Assembly (NCBI GenBank): GCA_963646285.1
Contig: CAVIWF010000023.1
Span: forward strand, 1 to 38,046
Origin: CAKUFA01 sp963646285
GTDB lineage: Bacteria; Bacillota; Clostridia; Christensenellales; Aristaeellaceae
Direction of reading: 5' to 3'
DNA: 38,046 nt
Positions 1 through 9,076 of the stretch are shown in pieces. The notes beneath the pieces are model-generated. The model ran no database searches. It saw only the letters and a list, made by a program, of their open reading frames with translations, and had not been told where the DNA came from. A program made the translations under genes and the position numbers. Within the stretch, counting starts at the first letter, position 1; each line of letters begins with the position of its first letter.

Positions 1-9
1 CGATCTAGA

Positions 10-35
10 GTTGAAGGGCTTGCGAGCCCTCCAAC
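10..35. other. small inverted repeat at the left edge
   Basis: The sequence shows GTTG, then AGGGCT, loop TGCG, AGCCCT, then CAAC, which can form a compact hairpin. No gene to which it belongs can be seen because the window starts 9 bases earlier. It could be the end of an RNA gene or a terminator of something to the left. Bases 36-61 hold nothing I recognise. Confidence 0.3.
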
Positions 36-61
36 GCCACCCAGGGTTTGTTGATAGTCTG

Positions 62-98
62 AAGTGCAGCAGCTGGTGATTAATCAGCTGCTGCACTT
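62..98. terminator. hairpin just downstream of gltD
   Basis: A perfect 14-bp inverted repeat (AAGTGCAGCAGCTG and its complement) surrounds a 9-base loop and begins 5 bases after the gltD stop. Neither side has a real T-run, so it is a poor textbook intrinsic terminator. It may be a 3' stabilising hairpin or a Rho-assisted end of the gltBD message. Confidence 0.5.
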
Positions 99-102
99 TG
101 TG

Positions 103-1542
103 TTACATTTCCGTATAGCCCATCAGGAAGCAGTCGATTTCCCTTGCGGCATTGCGGCCTTCACTGATGCCCCATACCACCAGGGATTGTCCACGGCGCA
201 TGTCTCCTGCGGCAAAGACGCCGGGCACGTTGGTCTTGTAATCTTCTCCGGCATCCACTGTGCCGCGAGCACCAAGGTTCACACCGAAGACTTCAGGCAC
301 GGTTTTCTGGCAGCCGACAAATCCGGCGGCAATCAGCAGCAGGTCGCAATCAATTTCATGCTCGCTGCCGGGAACCACATCCCGACCCTTCAGGGATACC
401 AGCTTTAAGCCACGGATGTGCCCAGACTCATCCTTCAGGATTTCGCTGACGGTGGTTTCAAACAGTCTGGGGTCATGACCGAAGACGGCAATGGCTTCCT
501 GCTGACCGTAATCGGTTTTCAGCACCTTGGGCCATTCCGGCCAGGGATTGTCCTCTGTGCGGGTTTCGGAAGGCTTAGGCATCATTTCGAGCTGGGTTAC
601 ACTGGCGCATCCCATGCGGATGCAGGTGCCGACGCAGTCGTTGCCTGTGTCGCCGCCGCCTACGATGACTACCTTCTTGTCCTTGGCGTCAATGGCCTTG
701 CCGGTGCCCAGCACCTGCTTGGTGGCAGCTGTCAGGAAGTCCACGGCAAAGTAAATGCCTTCTGCATCCCGTCCGGGCAGCTTCAGGTCCCGGGGCTGAC
801 CGGCACCGCAACACAGCAGCAGGGCATCATAGTCCTTTTGCAGCCTGGCGGCATCCACATCCGTGCCCACTTCTACACCGGTGATGAACTGAATGCCTTC
901 CTCTTCCATCAGCTTGATGCGGCGGGCGATAATCTGCTTATCCAGCTTCATGTTGGGAATGCCGTACATCATCAGTCCGCCGGGACGGTCGGAACGCTCG
1001 TAAACCGTGACGGTATGTCCCCGGTGGTTCAGCATCCATGCGGCTGCCAGACCGGAAGGACCGCTGCCCACAATGGCCACCCGGCGGCCGCTGCGCACCC
1101 GGGGAGGTTTGGGCTGCATCCAGCCGCTTTCGTAGGCGGTTTCGATAATGGCCAGCTCATTGTCGTGGACGGATACGCTTTCACCGTTTAAACCGCAGGT
1201 ACAGGCCGCTTCGCACAGGGCGGGGCAGACCCGACCGGTAAACTCGGGAAAGCAATTGGTCTTCAGCAGCCGATCCAGTGCGTGCCGGGTATTGCCCAGG
1301 TACAGCATGTCGTTCCATTCGGGAATCAGGTTGTGAAGGGGACAGCCCGTATACATGCCGCTGAGCTTCATGCCGCTCTGGCAGAAAGGAACACCGCAGT
1401 TCATGCACCGGGCAGCCTGCTCACGCTGCGCCTTGAGAGAAAGGGGCAGCTTAAATTCATCAAAGTTCTGGATCCGTTCCAGCGGATCCTTCCATGCAGC
1501 GTTTTTGCGAGGATACAGCAAAAAGCCGTCTACCTTACCCAT
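103..1542 (-). CDS. gltD: glutamate synthase small (beta) subunit GltD
   Basis: This is the NAD(P)H-oxidising subunit of glutamate synthase, which passes electrons through FAD and Fe-S clusters to GltB so that glutamine and 2-oxoglutarate become two glutamates. The 479 residues match the family's usual length. The N-terminal third has the cysteine clusters that ligand Fe-S centres (CMNCGVPFC near residue 46, then a CPALCEAAC stretch near 106). A GSGPSGLAAA dinucleotide fold follows near residue 158, and a second one, VGGGDTGND, lies near 293. A C-terminal GVFAAGDMRRG motif is typical of FAD binding. The gene starts 6 bases after the gltB stop with AGGTG as a ribosome site, so the two subunits are cotranscribed. 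Confidence 0.96.
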   Translation of the reverse strand: MGKVDGFLLYPRKNAAWKDPLERIQNFDEFKLPLSLKAQREQAARCMNCGVPFCQSGMKLSGMYTGCPLHNLIPEWNDMLYLGNTRHALDRLLKTNCFPEFTGRVCPALCEAACTCGLNGESVSVHDNELAIIETAYESGWMQPKPPRVRSGRRVAIVGSGPSGLAAAWMLNHRGHTVTVYERSDRPGGLMMYGIPNMKLDKQIIARRIKLMEEEGIQFITGVEVGTDVDAARLQKDYDALLLCCGAGQPRDLKLPGRDAEGIYFAVDFLTAATKQVLGTGKAIDAKDKKVVIVGGGDTGNDCVGTCIRMGCASVTQLEMMPKPSETRTEDNPWPEWPKVLKTDYGQQEAIAVFGHDPRLFETTVSEILKDESGHIRGLKLVSLKGRDVVPGSEHEIDCDLLLIAAGFVGCQKTVPEVFGVNLGARGTVDAGEDYKTNVPGVFAAGDMRRGQSLVVWGISEGRNAAREIDCFLMGYTEM

Positions 1543-1548
1543 TGCCGT

Positions 1549-4500
1549 TCACCTGCCTTTTGTCGTTTCACGGAATGCTTCCATTTCCGCTTCGTCACGG
1601 GTCATCCCCTGAGCTTCGCAGTGGGCAATGGCGCTCACCATGCGCTTGTAATCCCTGGGAATAATCTTTTTGAACTTGAGCACCGAGTGCCGGAAGTCGG
1701 ACAAAAGCATCCGTGCTTTTTCGGAGCCGGTTTCCCGGAGATGATCTTCCAGCATGCTGCGGAGGGCATCCATGTCATGGTCGGCGGTCATTTCTTCAAT
1801 GTCCACCAGCTGCTTGTTCACCCGCAGGTACAGGTCGTGATTTTCATCCAGCACGTAGGCCACGCCGCCGGACATACCGGCTGCAAAATTCCGTCCGGTT
1901 CTGCCAAGCACAGCCACACAGCCGCCGGTCATGTACTCGCAGCCGTGGTCGCCGACACCTTCCACCACGGCGGTGGCACCGGAGTTGCGCACGGCAAAGC
2001 GTTCACCGGCACAGCCGCACACATAGGCCTGTCCGCCGGTGGCACCGTACAGCGCCACATTGCCGATGATGATGTTTTCATCAGCGGTGTTCCGCAGAGC
2101 TTCAGGCGGATACACGGCCAGCCGTCCGCCGGACAGTCCCTTGCCGAAGTAGTCGTTGCTGTCGCCGCACAGGCGGATGGTCATGCCCTTGGGAATGAAT
2201 GCACCGAAGGATTGACCGCCGCCGCCGCTGGCCAGGATGGTAAAGGTGTTATCCGGCAGGGTATTGCCGTGAAGGCGGGTGATTTCACTGCCGAAGATGG
2301 TGCCGAAGGCCCGGTCGGTGCTGGAAACATGGATGTCAACAGTCTGGGGTTTCAGGCTGCTGAGCTTGAACTTCTTCAGCAGCACCTGCTCGTCCATGGT
2401 CTTTTCCGTGTGGAAGTCAAAGCATGCATCGGCTTCCTTGTGCTCATTGATGCTCTGCCCGATCACGTTGGACAGGTCGATGACGCTGGCACGGGGGGCA
2501 GCAGATTTTTCACGGACCCGGAGCAAATCCCCACGCCCTACCAGCTCGTTTACGCTGCGCACGCCCAGCTTGGCCATGATTTCACGGAATTCTTCCGCAA
2601 TAAAGAGCATGAAGTTCATCACGTATTCCGGCTTGCCCTTGAACCGCTTCCTCAATTCCGGGTTCTGGGTGGCAATGCCTACCGGGCAGCTGTCCAGGTT
2701 GCACACACGCATCATCATGCAGCCCATGCACACCAGAGGTGCTGTGGCAAAGCCGAATTCCTCAGCACCCAGCATGCAGGCCACCGCCACATCCCGGCCG
2801 CTCATCAGCTTGCCGTCCACTTCCAGTGCCACACGGGAGCGGAGACCGTTCAAGGACAGGGTCTGATGGGCTTCAGCAATGCCAAGCTCCCAAGGCAGAC
2901 CTGCATTGTGAATGGAGCTGCGGGGGGCAGCACCGGTGCCGCCATCACTGCCGGAGACGAGGATCACCTGGGCTCCAGCCTTGGCAACACCTGCCGCCAC
3001 AGTGCCCACACCGGCTTCGCTGACCAGCTTCACACTGATGCGGGCACGGCGGTTAGCGCACTTCAGGTCGTAAATCAACTGCGCCAAATCCTCAATGGAG
3101 TAAATATCGTGATGGGGCGGGGGAGAAATCAGACTGACGCCGGGGGTGGACATGCGGGTGTGGGCGATCCAGGGGTACACCTTGCCGCCCGGCAGATGTC
3201 CGCCTTCACCGGGCTTGGCACCCTGTGCCATTTTGATCTGAATTTCTTCGGCACTGAGCAGATACTCGCTGGTTACGCCGAAGCGGCCGGAAGCCACCTG
3301 CTTGATTTTCGAGCCGCGCTCCGTATTCAGCCGTTCGTGCTTCTCGCCACCCTCGCCGGAGTTGGAGCGGCCGCCCAAGCGGTTCATGGCTTCTGCCAGG
3401 CATTCGTGGGCTTCCTGGGAGATGGAACCGTAGCTCATGGCGCCGGTCTTGAACCGCTTTACAATTTCGCTGGCAGGTTCCACTTCTTCCAGCGGGATGG
3501 GGGTGCAATGGTCAAAATCAATATCCAGCACCCCACGCAGGGTGTGGGGGCGGGTTTCGTCGTCCACCATGGCGGTGTATTCACGGAACAGATCCATGCT
3601 GCCGGACTGCACGGCACGCTGCAGCTTGGTGATGGTGTAAGGATTGTACATGTGATCTTCCTTATCACAGCCGCTGCGCAGGCGATGGTAGCCGGTGGAA
3701 TCCAGGGTAGTGTCTGTTTCCAGATCCAGAGGATCAAAGGCACGGCTGTGACGGAAAATCACATCCTCGTTGATTTCCTCAAGGCCAATGCCGCCCACAC
3801 GGGAGACCGTGTTGGTAAAGTACCGGTCAATCACATCCTGCCGGATGCCGATGGCCTCGAAAATCTGTGCACTCTGGTAGGACTGAAGCACGGAAATACC
3901 CATCTTGGAGGCTACCCGGCTGACACCGTGGGTCACGGCGGCAATGTAGTCCTGCTCGGCATCGTGCTCGTTTTTGTCCAGCAGTCCCTTTTCGATGACC
4001 TCGTCCACGCACTCCAGTGCCAGATAGGGGTTCACAGCCCGGGCACCATAGCCCAGCAGCAGGGCAAAGTGGTGCACATCCCGGGGATCTGCCGTTTCCA
4101 GAATCACACTGACGGCTGTACGGCGGCGGGTGCGGATCAGATGCTGCTCCAAGGCGGAAACCGCCAGCAGGGAAGGAATGGCCATGTGGTTTTCGTCCAC
4201 CCCACGGTCGGTGAGGATCAGAACGTTGGCGCCGTTCTTGTAGGCACGGTCGCAGACCACGAACAGGTGATTCAGGGCATGCTCCAGGGTTTCACTGCGG
4301 TAGTAGAGCATGGGCACGCAGGCCACCCGCAGGGATTGCTCCGTGGAGTTTTTGATCCGCTGCAAATCTCCATTGGAGAGGATGGGCTGCTCCAAGCGGA
4401 GCACGGCGCAGTTTTCCGGCTTGTCCTGCAGCAGGTTGCCGTCGCTGCCCACATACACCGCCGTATCCGTTACGATCTTTTCACGGATGGCGTCGATGGG

Positions 4501-6063
4501 CGGGTTGGTCACCTGGGCAAAGAGCTGACGGAAGTACTCAAACAGAGGCTGATGCTTATCGGAAAGTACTGCCAGGGGAATATCTGCACCCATGGAGGCG
4601 GTAGGCTCTGCTCCGGTACGTGCCATGGGCAGAATGACTTCCTTCACCTCTTCATAGGTGTAGCCAAAGGCCTTGTACAGCCGATCACGAGAATCCTGAC
4701 TCAGCTTGGGAGCGGCATGGCTGGGCAGGGGAAGATCCTGCAGGGACAGCAGATTGCTGTCCAGCCATTCCCCGTAGGGGCGGCGGGATGCGTAGGATTC
4801 CTTGAGCTCATCATCGCCGATGATGCGCCCCTGCACCGTATCCACCAGCAGCATTTGACCGGAACGGACACGGCATTTCCGCTTGATTTTTTCCGGAGGA
4901 AGATCCAGCACACCTACCTCGCTGGCGAGGATCAGCATATTGTCTGTGGTGATGTAGTACCGGGAAGGCCGCAGACCGTTCCGATCCAGTACGGCACCCA
5001 TAATGTCGCCATCGGAGAAAAGAATGGAAGCCGGGCCATCCCAGGGCTCCATCATGGTGGCGTAATACCGGTACAGATCTCGGCGGGTGCGGGAAATGTC
5101 CCGTTCGTTCTGCCAGGGCTCGGGGATGGTCATCATCACTGCCAGCGGCAGGGGAACGCCATTCATCATCAGGAATTCCAGGGTGTTGTCCAGCATGGCA
5201 GAGTCGCTGCCTGTGCCGCTGATGACAGGCAGAATCTTGTCCATGTCCTGCTCCAGCAGGGGAGAGGCCATGGTTTCCTCCCGTGCCAGCATCCGATCCA
5301 CGTTGCCCCGGATGGTGTTGATTTCACCATTGTGGAGGATCAACCGATTGGGATGGGCACGTTCCCAGCTGGGGAAGGTGTTGGTGGAAAAGCGGGAATG
5401 CACCATGGCAATGGCACTGACGTACCGTTCGTCCTGCAGATCCGGGTAGAAAGCACGGAGCTGGGAAACCAGAAACATGCCCTTGTACACAATGGTACGG
5501 CTGGACATGGAGCACACATAGGCACCGTCGCAGCTCTGCTCAAAGGCCCGGCGTGCCACGTACAGCCGGCGGTCGAAATCCAGCCCCCGGGCAACGGCCT
5601 TGGGCCGGGCAATGAAGCACTGCTGAATGCAGGGCATGCAGGCGTGGGCACGGGCACCCAGAATTTCCGGCTTCACCGGCACATCACGCCAGCCCAGCAC
5701 CTTCAGGTTTTCCTTCTGCACCACGATTTCCATGAGGCGCCGTGCCTGAGCACGCTTCAGGTGATCCTGAGGCATGAAAACCATGCCCACGCCGTAGTCA
5801 CGCTCCGGGGGCAGGGTGAAACCTAAGTTTTGTGTGACAAAAAACGCATGGGGCATTTGGGTCATGACACCCACACCATCGCCGGTGCTGCCGTCGGCGT
5901 CCTTGCCTGCACGGTGCTCCAGCTTTTCAACAATCTTCAGGGCCTGATCCACCACGCTGCGCTTCTTCCGGCCGTCAATGTCTGCAACGGCACCGATGCC
6001 GCACGCGTCGTGCTCGAACTCGGGTCTGTAAAGACCGTAATGATTTTCCTGATGTTCTTTCAT
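1549..6063 (-). CDS. gltB: glutamate synthase large (alpha) subunit GltB
   Basis: This is the catalytic subunit of glutamate synthase. The glutaminase domain releases ammonia from glutamine, and the FMN/Fe-S synthase domain adds it to 2-oxoglutarate. The 1504 residues are full length. The likely nucleophile is the Cys in DACGIG (residue about 21), which would be exposed by removal of a short propeptide as in characterised homologues. GGRSNSGEGGE and PPPHHDIYSIEDLAQLI mark the FMN synthase domain. The CMGCMMMRVCNLDSCPVG stretch supplies the 3Fe-4S cysteines, and the C-terminal glycine-rich GXGXG beta-helix is present. The start is supported by AAGGGA 9 bases upstream. A promoter and a terminator-like hairpin lie in the leader, and gltD follows after 6 bases. 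Confidence 0.97.
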   Translation of the reverse strand: MKEHQENHYGLYRPEFEHDACGIGAVADIDGRKKRSVVDQALKIVEKLEHRAGKDADGSTGDGVGVMTQMPHAFFVTQNLGFTLPPERDYGVGMVFMPQDHLKRAQARRLMEIVVQKENLKVLGWRDVPVKPEILGARAHACMPCIQQCFIARPKAVARGLDFDRRLYVARRAFEQSCDGAYVCSMSSRTIVYKGMFLVSQLRAFYPDLQDERYVSAIAMVHSRFSTNTFPSWERAHPNRLILHNGEINTIRGNVDRMLAREETMASPLLEQDMDKILPVISGTGSDSAMLDNTLEFLMMNGVPLPLAVMMTIPEPWQNERDISRTRRDLYRYYATMMEPWDGPASILFSDGDIMGAVLDRNGLRPSRYYITTDNMLILASEVGVLDLPPEKIKRKCRVRSGQMLLVDTVQGRIIGDDELKESYASRRPYGEWLDSNLLSLQDLPLPSHAAPKLSQDSRDRLYKAFGYTYEEVKEVILPMARTGAEPTASMGADIPLAVLSDKHQPLFEYFRQLFAQVTNPPIDAIREKIVTDTAVYVGSDGNLLQDKPENCAVLRLEQPILSNGDLQRIKNSTEQSLRVACVPMLYYRSETLEHALNHLFVVCDRAYKNGANVLILTDRGVDENHMAIPSLLAVSALEQHLIRTRRRTAVSVILETADPRDVHHFALLLGYGARAVNPYLALECVDEVIEKGLLDKNEHDAEQDYIAAVTHGVSRVASKMGISVLQSYQSAQIFEAIGIRQDVIDRYFTNTVSRVGGIGLEEINEDVIFRHSRAFDPLDLETDTTLDSTGYHRLRSGCDKEDHMYNPYTITKLQRAVQSGSMDLFREYTAMVDDETRPHTLRGVLDIDFDHCTPIPLEEVEPASEIVKRFKTGAMSYGSISQEAHECLAEAMNRLGGRSNSGEGGEKHERLNTERGSKIKQVASGRFGVTSEYLLSAEEIQIKMAQGAKPGEGGHLPGGKVYPWIAHTRMSTPGVSLISPPPHHDIYSIEDLAQLIYDLKCANRRARISVKLVSEAGVGTVAAGVAKAGAQVILVSGSDGGTGAAPRSSIHNAGLPWELGIAEAHQTLSLNGLRSRVALEVDGKLMSGRDVAVACMLGAEEFGFATAPLVCMGCMMMRVCNLDSCPVGIATQNPELRKRFKGKPEYVMNFMLFIAEEFREIMAKLGVRSVNELVGRGDLLRVREKSAAPRASVIDLSNVIGQSINEHKEADACFDFHTEKTMDEQVLLKKFKLSSLKPQTVDIHVSSTDRAFGTIFGSEITRLHGNTLPDNTFTILASGGGGQSFGAFIPKGMTIRLCGDSNDYFGKGLSGGRLAVYPPEALRNTADENIIIGNVALYGATGGQAYVCGCAGERFAVRNSGATAVVEGVGDHGCEYMTGGCVAVLGRTGRNFAAGMSGGVAYVLDENHDLYLRVNKQLVDIEEMTADHDMDALRSMLEDHLRETGSEKARMLLSDFRHSVLKFKKIIPRDYKRMVSAIAHCEAQGMTRDEAEMEAFRETTKGR

Positions 6064-6095
6064 GGCTGTTAATCCCTTTTATGCCGAAAAAATAA

Positions 6096-6146
6096 GCTTG
6101 CAGGGCATAGTGCGCCCATTCGCATGAACGCCTTTGCCCTGCAAGC
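6096..6146 (-). terminator. terminator-like hairpin in the gltB leader
   Basis: On the minus strand GCTTGCAGGGCA and TGCCCTGCAAGC form a perfect 12-bp stem, with a loop of about 27 bases that can itself pair weakly. It is followed by TTATTTTTT. The T-run ends about 20 bases before the gltB start codon. This is an intrinsic-terminator shape inside what appears to be the gltB 5' untranslated region. It could stop read-through from the upstream TetR gene, act as an attenuator for gltBD, or stabilise the 5' end. Confidence 0.7.
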
Positions 6147-6150
6147 AATG

Positions 6151-6179
6151 ATGGTAACAGATTTGCAGGGGGCTGTCAA
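6151..6179 (-). promoter_or_regulatory. putative gltBD promoter
   Basis: Minus-strand TTGACA (6174-6179) is followed by exactly 17 bases and TACCAT (6151-6156). That is a consensus -35 with a 4/6 match at -10. Transcription would start near 6144, at the foot of the leader hairpin. The overlap of start site and hairpin is unusual and is described under findings. Confidence 0.55.
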
Positions 6180-6234
6180 TGAAGAGAAAGCCCCGTGTAA
6201 CTTTTAATACAAAAGAAATACCGCCACACGGCTT

Positions 6235-6798
6235 TTATGCAATGGCTGCCGGCAGGGTGCGGAGGAGCAAATGTTCCAAATAGGCAATCATCTTTTCACG
6301 GTTTCGGGATTGGCTGTTGATGATGTAATCCAGCAGGCAGCCTGCAATGGCTTCCGTGTAAAAGGCGCAGAGGAACCGCTTGTAATCCGCATCCAAGGTA
6401 ACGCCCTGCTTCTTGGCTCCTTGGGTAATCAGGGCTTCAATGCAGGCAATGAAGTCCAGGTAAAAGAACTGCTTTAAGCCTGCCTGACCAATGGCATTGT
6501 AGGCATTGGCAATCAGGTATTGATTGTTTTCCACATAGTCCAGCACAAAGTTGATGATCTGATGATAATCTGTAATGAGATTGCACTGCTTCACCACGTC
6601 AATGGTTTCGTTTTCCAGCATCCATTTGAACAGGTCGTATATATCGTCAAAATGATAGTAGAAAGAGTTTCGGTTGATACCGCAGGCGGTAACGATTTCA
6701 CGCACGGAAATCTTACTGATGGGCTTTGCGGTCATCAGCTGCTTCAGTGCGGCTGCCATGGCCTTTTTGGTAGCAAGGGAGATTTCGCTCTGCTTCAT
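6235..6798 (-). CDS. TetR/AcrR family transcriptional regulator
   Basis: This is a one-component repressor-type regulator of 187 residues. The N-terminal helix-turn-helix is clear: ISVREIVTACGINRNSFYYHF spans roughly residues 26-46 and is a classic TetR recognition unit. The rest is an all-helical ligand and dimerisation domain. The start at MKQSEIS was chosen because GGAGGGG lies 5-10 bases upstream; an in-frame start further upstream would run through the operator region. The gene is divergent from the MMPL transporter gene, separated by 199 bases with palindromic operator-like sites. By analogy with other TetR-transporter pairs it probably represses the transporter operon and itself. The ligand is unknown. 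Confidence 0.9.
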   Translation of the reverse strand: MKQSEISLATKKAMAAALKQLMTAKPISKISVREIVTACGINRNSFYYHFDDIYDLFKWMLENETIDVVKQCNLITDYHQIINFVLDYVENNQYLIANAYNAIGQAGLKQFFYLDFIACIEALITQGAKKQGVTLDADYKRFLCAFYTEAIAGCLLDYIINSQSRNREKMIAYLEHLLLRTLPAAIA

Positions 6799-6856
6799 GC
6801 TGACCCCTCCGGTTCCTTTTTCCTCCTTAGCATAGCGTTGATTTGCCCTGCTGCAA

Positions 6857-6914
6857 TGGACAACACTGGACAATTGTCCAAAGAATCCACCGCTAGAGGG
6901 CAAACACTAGACAA
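6857..6914. promoter_or_regulatory. candidate TetR operator cluster
   Basis: A perfect 14-bp palindrome, TGGACAATTGTCCA, occupies 6867-6880. TGGACAA also occurs 10 bases earlier (6857-6863). The longer element ACACTRGACAA occurs twice (6863-6873 and 6904-6914). All lie between the divergent TetR and transporter genes, where a TetR dimer would be expected to bind. Assignment to this TetR is inference from position and symmetry. Confidence 0.6.
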
Positions 6915-6954
6915 ATGCGCAAGATTACCTATTTTTTTTAGCACCCTCCTTTCC

Positions 6955-6960
6955 TATACT
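6955..6960 (+). promoter_or_regulatory. possible -10 element of the transporter operon
   Basis: TATACT lies 38 bases before the GTG start of the MMPL gene. The position 17 bases upstream is a T-tract rather than a good -35, so the promoter may be weak or need an activator. Confidence 0.35.
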
Positions 6961-6997
6961 TAGGCACGCACTGAAAGCAACGGAAGGAGGAAAGGCT

Positions 6998-9076
6998 GTG
7001 CAGAAGTTTTATCGGATCACAACGAAGCATCCCAAGCTTGTGGTGATCCTCTTTGTGCTGCTGGCTGCATGCGGTGCCTTGGGCAAGCAGCTGGTAGCCG
7101 TGAACTATGACATGAATGATTACCTGCCTGCGGAAACGGCATCCACCATTGCCTTGGAGACCATGGAGGAGGCTTACGACGGCGGCATTCCCAATGCCCG
7201 GGTCATGGTGAAGAACGTAACCATTCCCGAGGCCATGCAAATCAAAGAACAGCTGACAGCTGTGGACGGCGTTACATCCGTCACTTGGCTGGACGATGCG
7301 GTGAATGTATTCCAGCCCTTGGAGACACTGGATCAGGATACGGTGACTGCCTACTACAAGGACAGTGCGGCATTGTATTCCGTCACCATTGAGGACAGCA
7401 AGCGCATCGACGCAGTTAACGCCATTCGTGGAATCATTGGGGATGACAACGCCATGAGCGGATCGGCCGTGTCTACGGCAGTGGCAACCACCAGCACCGT
7501 ATCCCAGATCCGCATCATCTCCGTATCGGCAGTGGCCTTTGTGTTCCTGATTTTGTTTTTGACCACCGCCTCTTGGCTGGAACCGCTGATTGTAATGGCC
7601 AGCCTTGGCGTTGCCATCCTGATCAACAGCGGCAGCAATCTGATATTTGGCGAGATTTCCTTTGTGTCCAACGCCGCAGGAAGCATCTTGCAGCTGGCTG
7701 TATCCCTGGATTATTCCATCTTCCTGCTGCACCGGTTTGAAGAGTGCCGTAAGGAAAGCAATGATCCGCAGGAGGCCATGGTAGCAGCACTTTGCAAATC
7801 CACCATGTCCATTCTTTCCAGCGGACTGACCACGGTCATTGGATTCCTGGCGCTTTGCCTGATGCAATTCCAAATTGGCCCTGATATGGGATTGGTGCTG
7901 GGCAAGGGCGTGGCGGTCAGCTTGCTCACCGTGTTCCTGTTTTCTCCGGCACTGATTCTGCTTTTCCACAATCTGCTGGAGAAGACCCGGCACAAGGCGC
8001 TTATCAAGGCGCCCTTCCCAAGGCTGGGCAAAGCCGTAACAAAAATGATGATTCCTGTGCTGCTTGTGCTGCTGGTGCTGGTGGTACCCTCCTACCTGGG
8101 GGCTGACCACAATAGCTATTACTACGGCTCCTCCCACCTCTTTGGGGAAGATACGCAGCTGGGGACGGATATCAAAGCCATTGAGGAAGTCTTCGGCAAG
8201 AAAGACACCTATGTGCTCATGGTGCCCAAGGGCAACAATGCACGGGAAAAAGAACTTTCCACAGCACTGAAAGCCATTCCGCAGGTCAGCAGCATTCTGT
8301 CCTATGTGGATAATGCGGGAACGGTGATTCCTTCCGACTATGTGGAGGAAGAAACACGTTCCCAGCTCCTTTCGGCGCAATACAGCCGGCTGGTGCTGAC
8401 GGTGAAAGCAGACCTGGAAGGGGATGAAACCTTCCAGCTGGTGGATCAGGTACGTGCCACAGCGGAACAGTATTATCCTGGGGAGTGGCTGCTGGCTGGC
8501 GAAGGTGTCAGCACCAAGGACATGAAGGAAACGGTTACTGCCGATATGGCCAAGGTGAACCTGATTGCCATTGGTGCCGTATTCCTTGTACTGCTGCTGT
8601 CCTTCAAGTCCATTTCCCTGCCGGTGATTCTGGTGCTGGCCATTGAGGCGGGCATATGGATCAACACGGCCATTCCCTACTTTACGGATCAGAGCATCTT
8701 CTATATTGCTTACCTGATCATCACATCCATCCAGCTGGGGGCTACGGTGGACTATGCCATTCTCTTTACGGATCGATATACCGAATACCGCAGGAGCATG
8801 ACCAAGAAAAACGCTGTTGCGCAAACCGTGTCCTCTGTAACGGTTTCCATTTTAACTTCAGGCCTGACCCTGACGGTGGTAGGCTTTTTGATGGGGTACA
8901 TTTCCTCCCATGCGCTGCTCAGCCAGTTGGGATTCTTCCTGGGGAGAGGTGCTCTCCTGTCCATGGTGATTGTACTGTTTGCCCTGCCCGGTATGCTATA
9001 CCTGCTGGATGGGGTGATTGAGCATACCACCAAGGGGGCATCGTTTATGAAGAACGGAAAGGAGCAAGAAAAATGA
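6998..9076 (+). CDS. MMPL/RND-superfamily transporter
   Basis: This is a proton-driven membrane transporter of the MMPL/RND type, 692 residues. Its layout is duplicated: one N-terminal membrane helix (about residues 13-30), an extracytoplasmic domain, a helix bundle (about 170-330), a second extracytoplasmic domain, then another bundle (about 535-675). The proton-relay style Asp-Tyr pairs are visible as SLDYSIFLLHRFEE in the first bundle and TVDYAILFTDRYTEYR in the second, as in mycobacterial MmpL proteins. The start codon is GTG with GGAAGGAGG 7 bases before it. The stop overlaps the next gene's start by 4 bases (ATGA), so expression is translationally coupled to the repeat protein. Substrate unknown; lipids or hydrophobic compounds are usual for the family. 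Confidence 0.92.
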   Translation: MQKFYRITTKHPKLVVILFVLLAACGALGKQLVAVNYDMNDYLPAETASTIALETMEEAYDGGIPNARVMVKNVTIPEAMQIKEQLTAVDGVTSVTWLDDAVNVFQPLETLDQDTVTAYYKDSAALYSVTIEDSKRIDAVNAIRGIIGDDNAMSGSAVSTAVATTSTVSQIRIISVSAVAFVFLILFLTTASWLEPLIVMASLGVAILINSGSNLIFGEISFVSNAAGSILQLAVSLDYSIFLLHRFEECRKESNDPQEAMVAALCKSTMSILSSGLTTVIGFLALCLMQFQIGPDMGLVLGKGVAVSLLTVFLFSPALILLFHNLLEKTRHKALIKAPFPRLGKAVTKMMIPVLLVLLVLVVPSYLGADHNSYYYGSSHLFGEDTQLGTDIKAIEEVFGKKDTYVLMVPKGNNAREKELSTALKAIPQVSSILSYVDNAGTVIPSDYVEEETRSQLLSAQYSRLVLTVKADLEGDETFQLVDQVRATAEQYYPGEWLLAGEGVSTKDMKETVTADMAKVNLIAIGAVFLVLLLSFKSISLPVILVLAIEAGIWINTAIPYFTDQSIFYIAYLIITSIQLGATVDYAILFTDRYTEYRRSMTKKNAVAQTVSSVTVSILTSGLTLTVVGFLMGYISSHALLSQLGFFLGRGALLSMVIVLFALPGMLYLLDGVIEHTTKGASFMKNGKEQEK

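Noticed and set aside
1282..5826. Open frame of about 1514 codons on the plus strand opposite gltB
   Set aside because: It mirrors gltB almost end to end, is rich in His, Gly and Gln with no recognisable domain, and results from the codon bias of the real gene. GltB is fully supported by motifs.
6187..6237. Imperfect hairpin AAAGCCCCGTGT / ACACGGCTTT at the end of the TetR gene
   Set aside because: Long loop, two unpaired bases and no clean T-run; it may be chance, and the better terminator lies further on at 6096-6146.
6938..8824. Long minus-strand frame opposite the MMPL gene
   Set aside because: His/Gln-rich composition, no ribosome site, no family resemblance; the plus strand has the transporter motifs.
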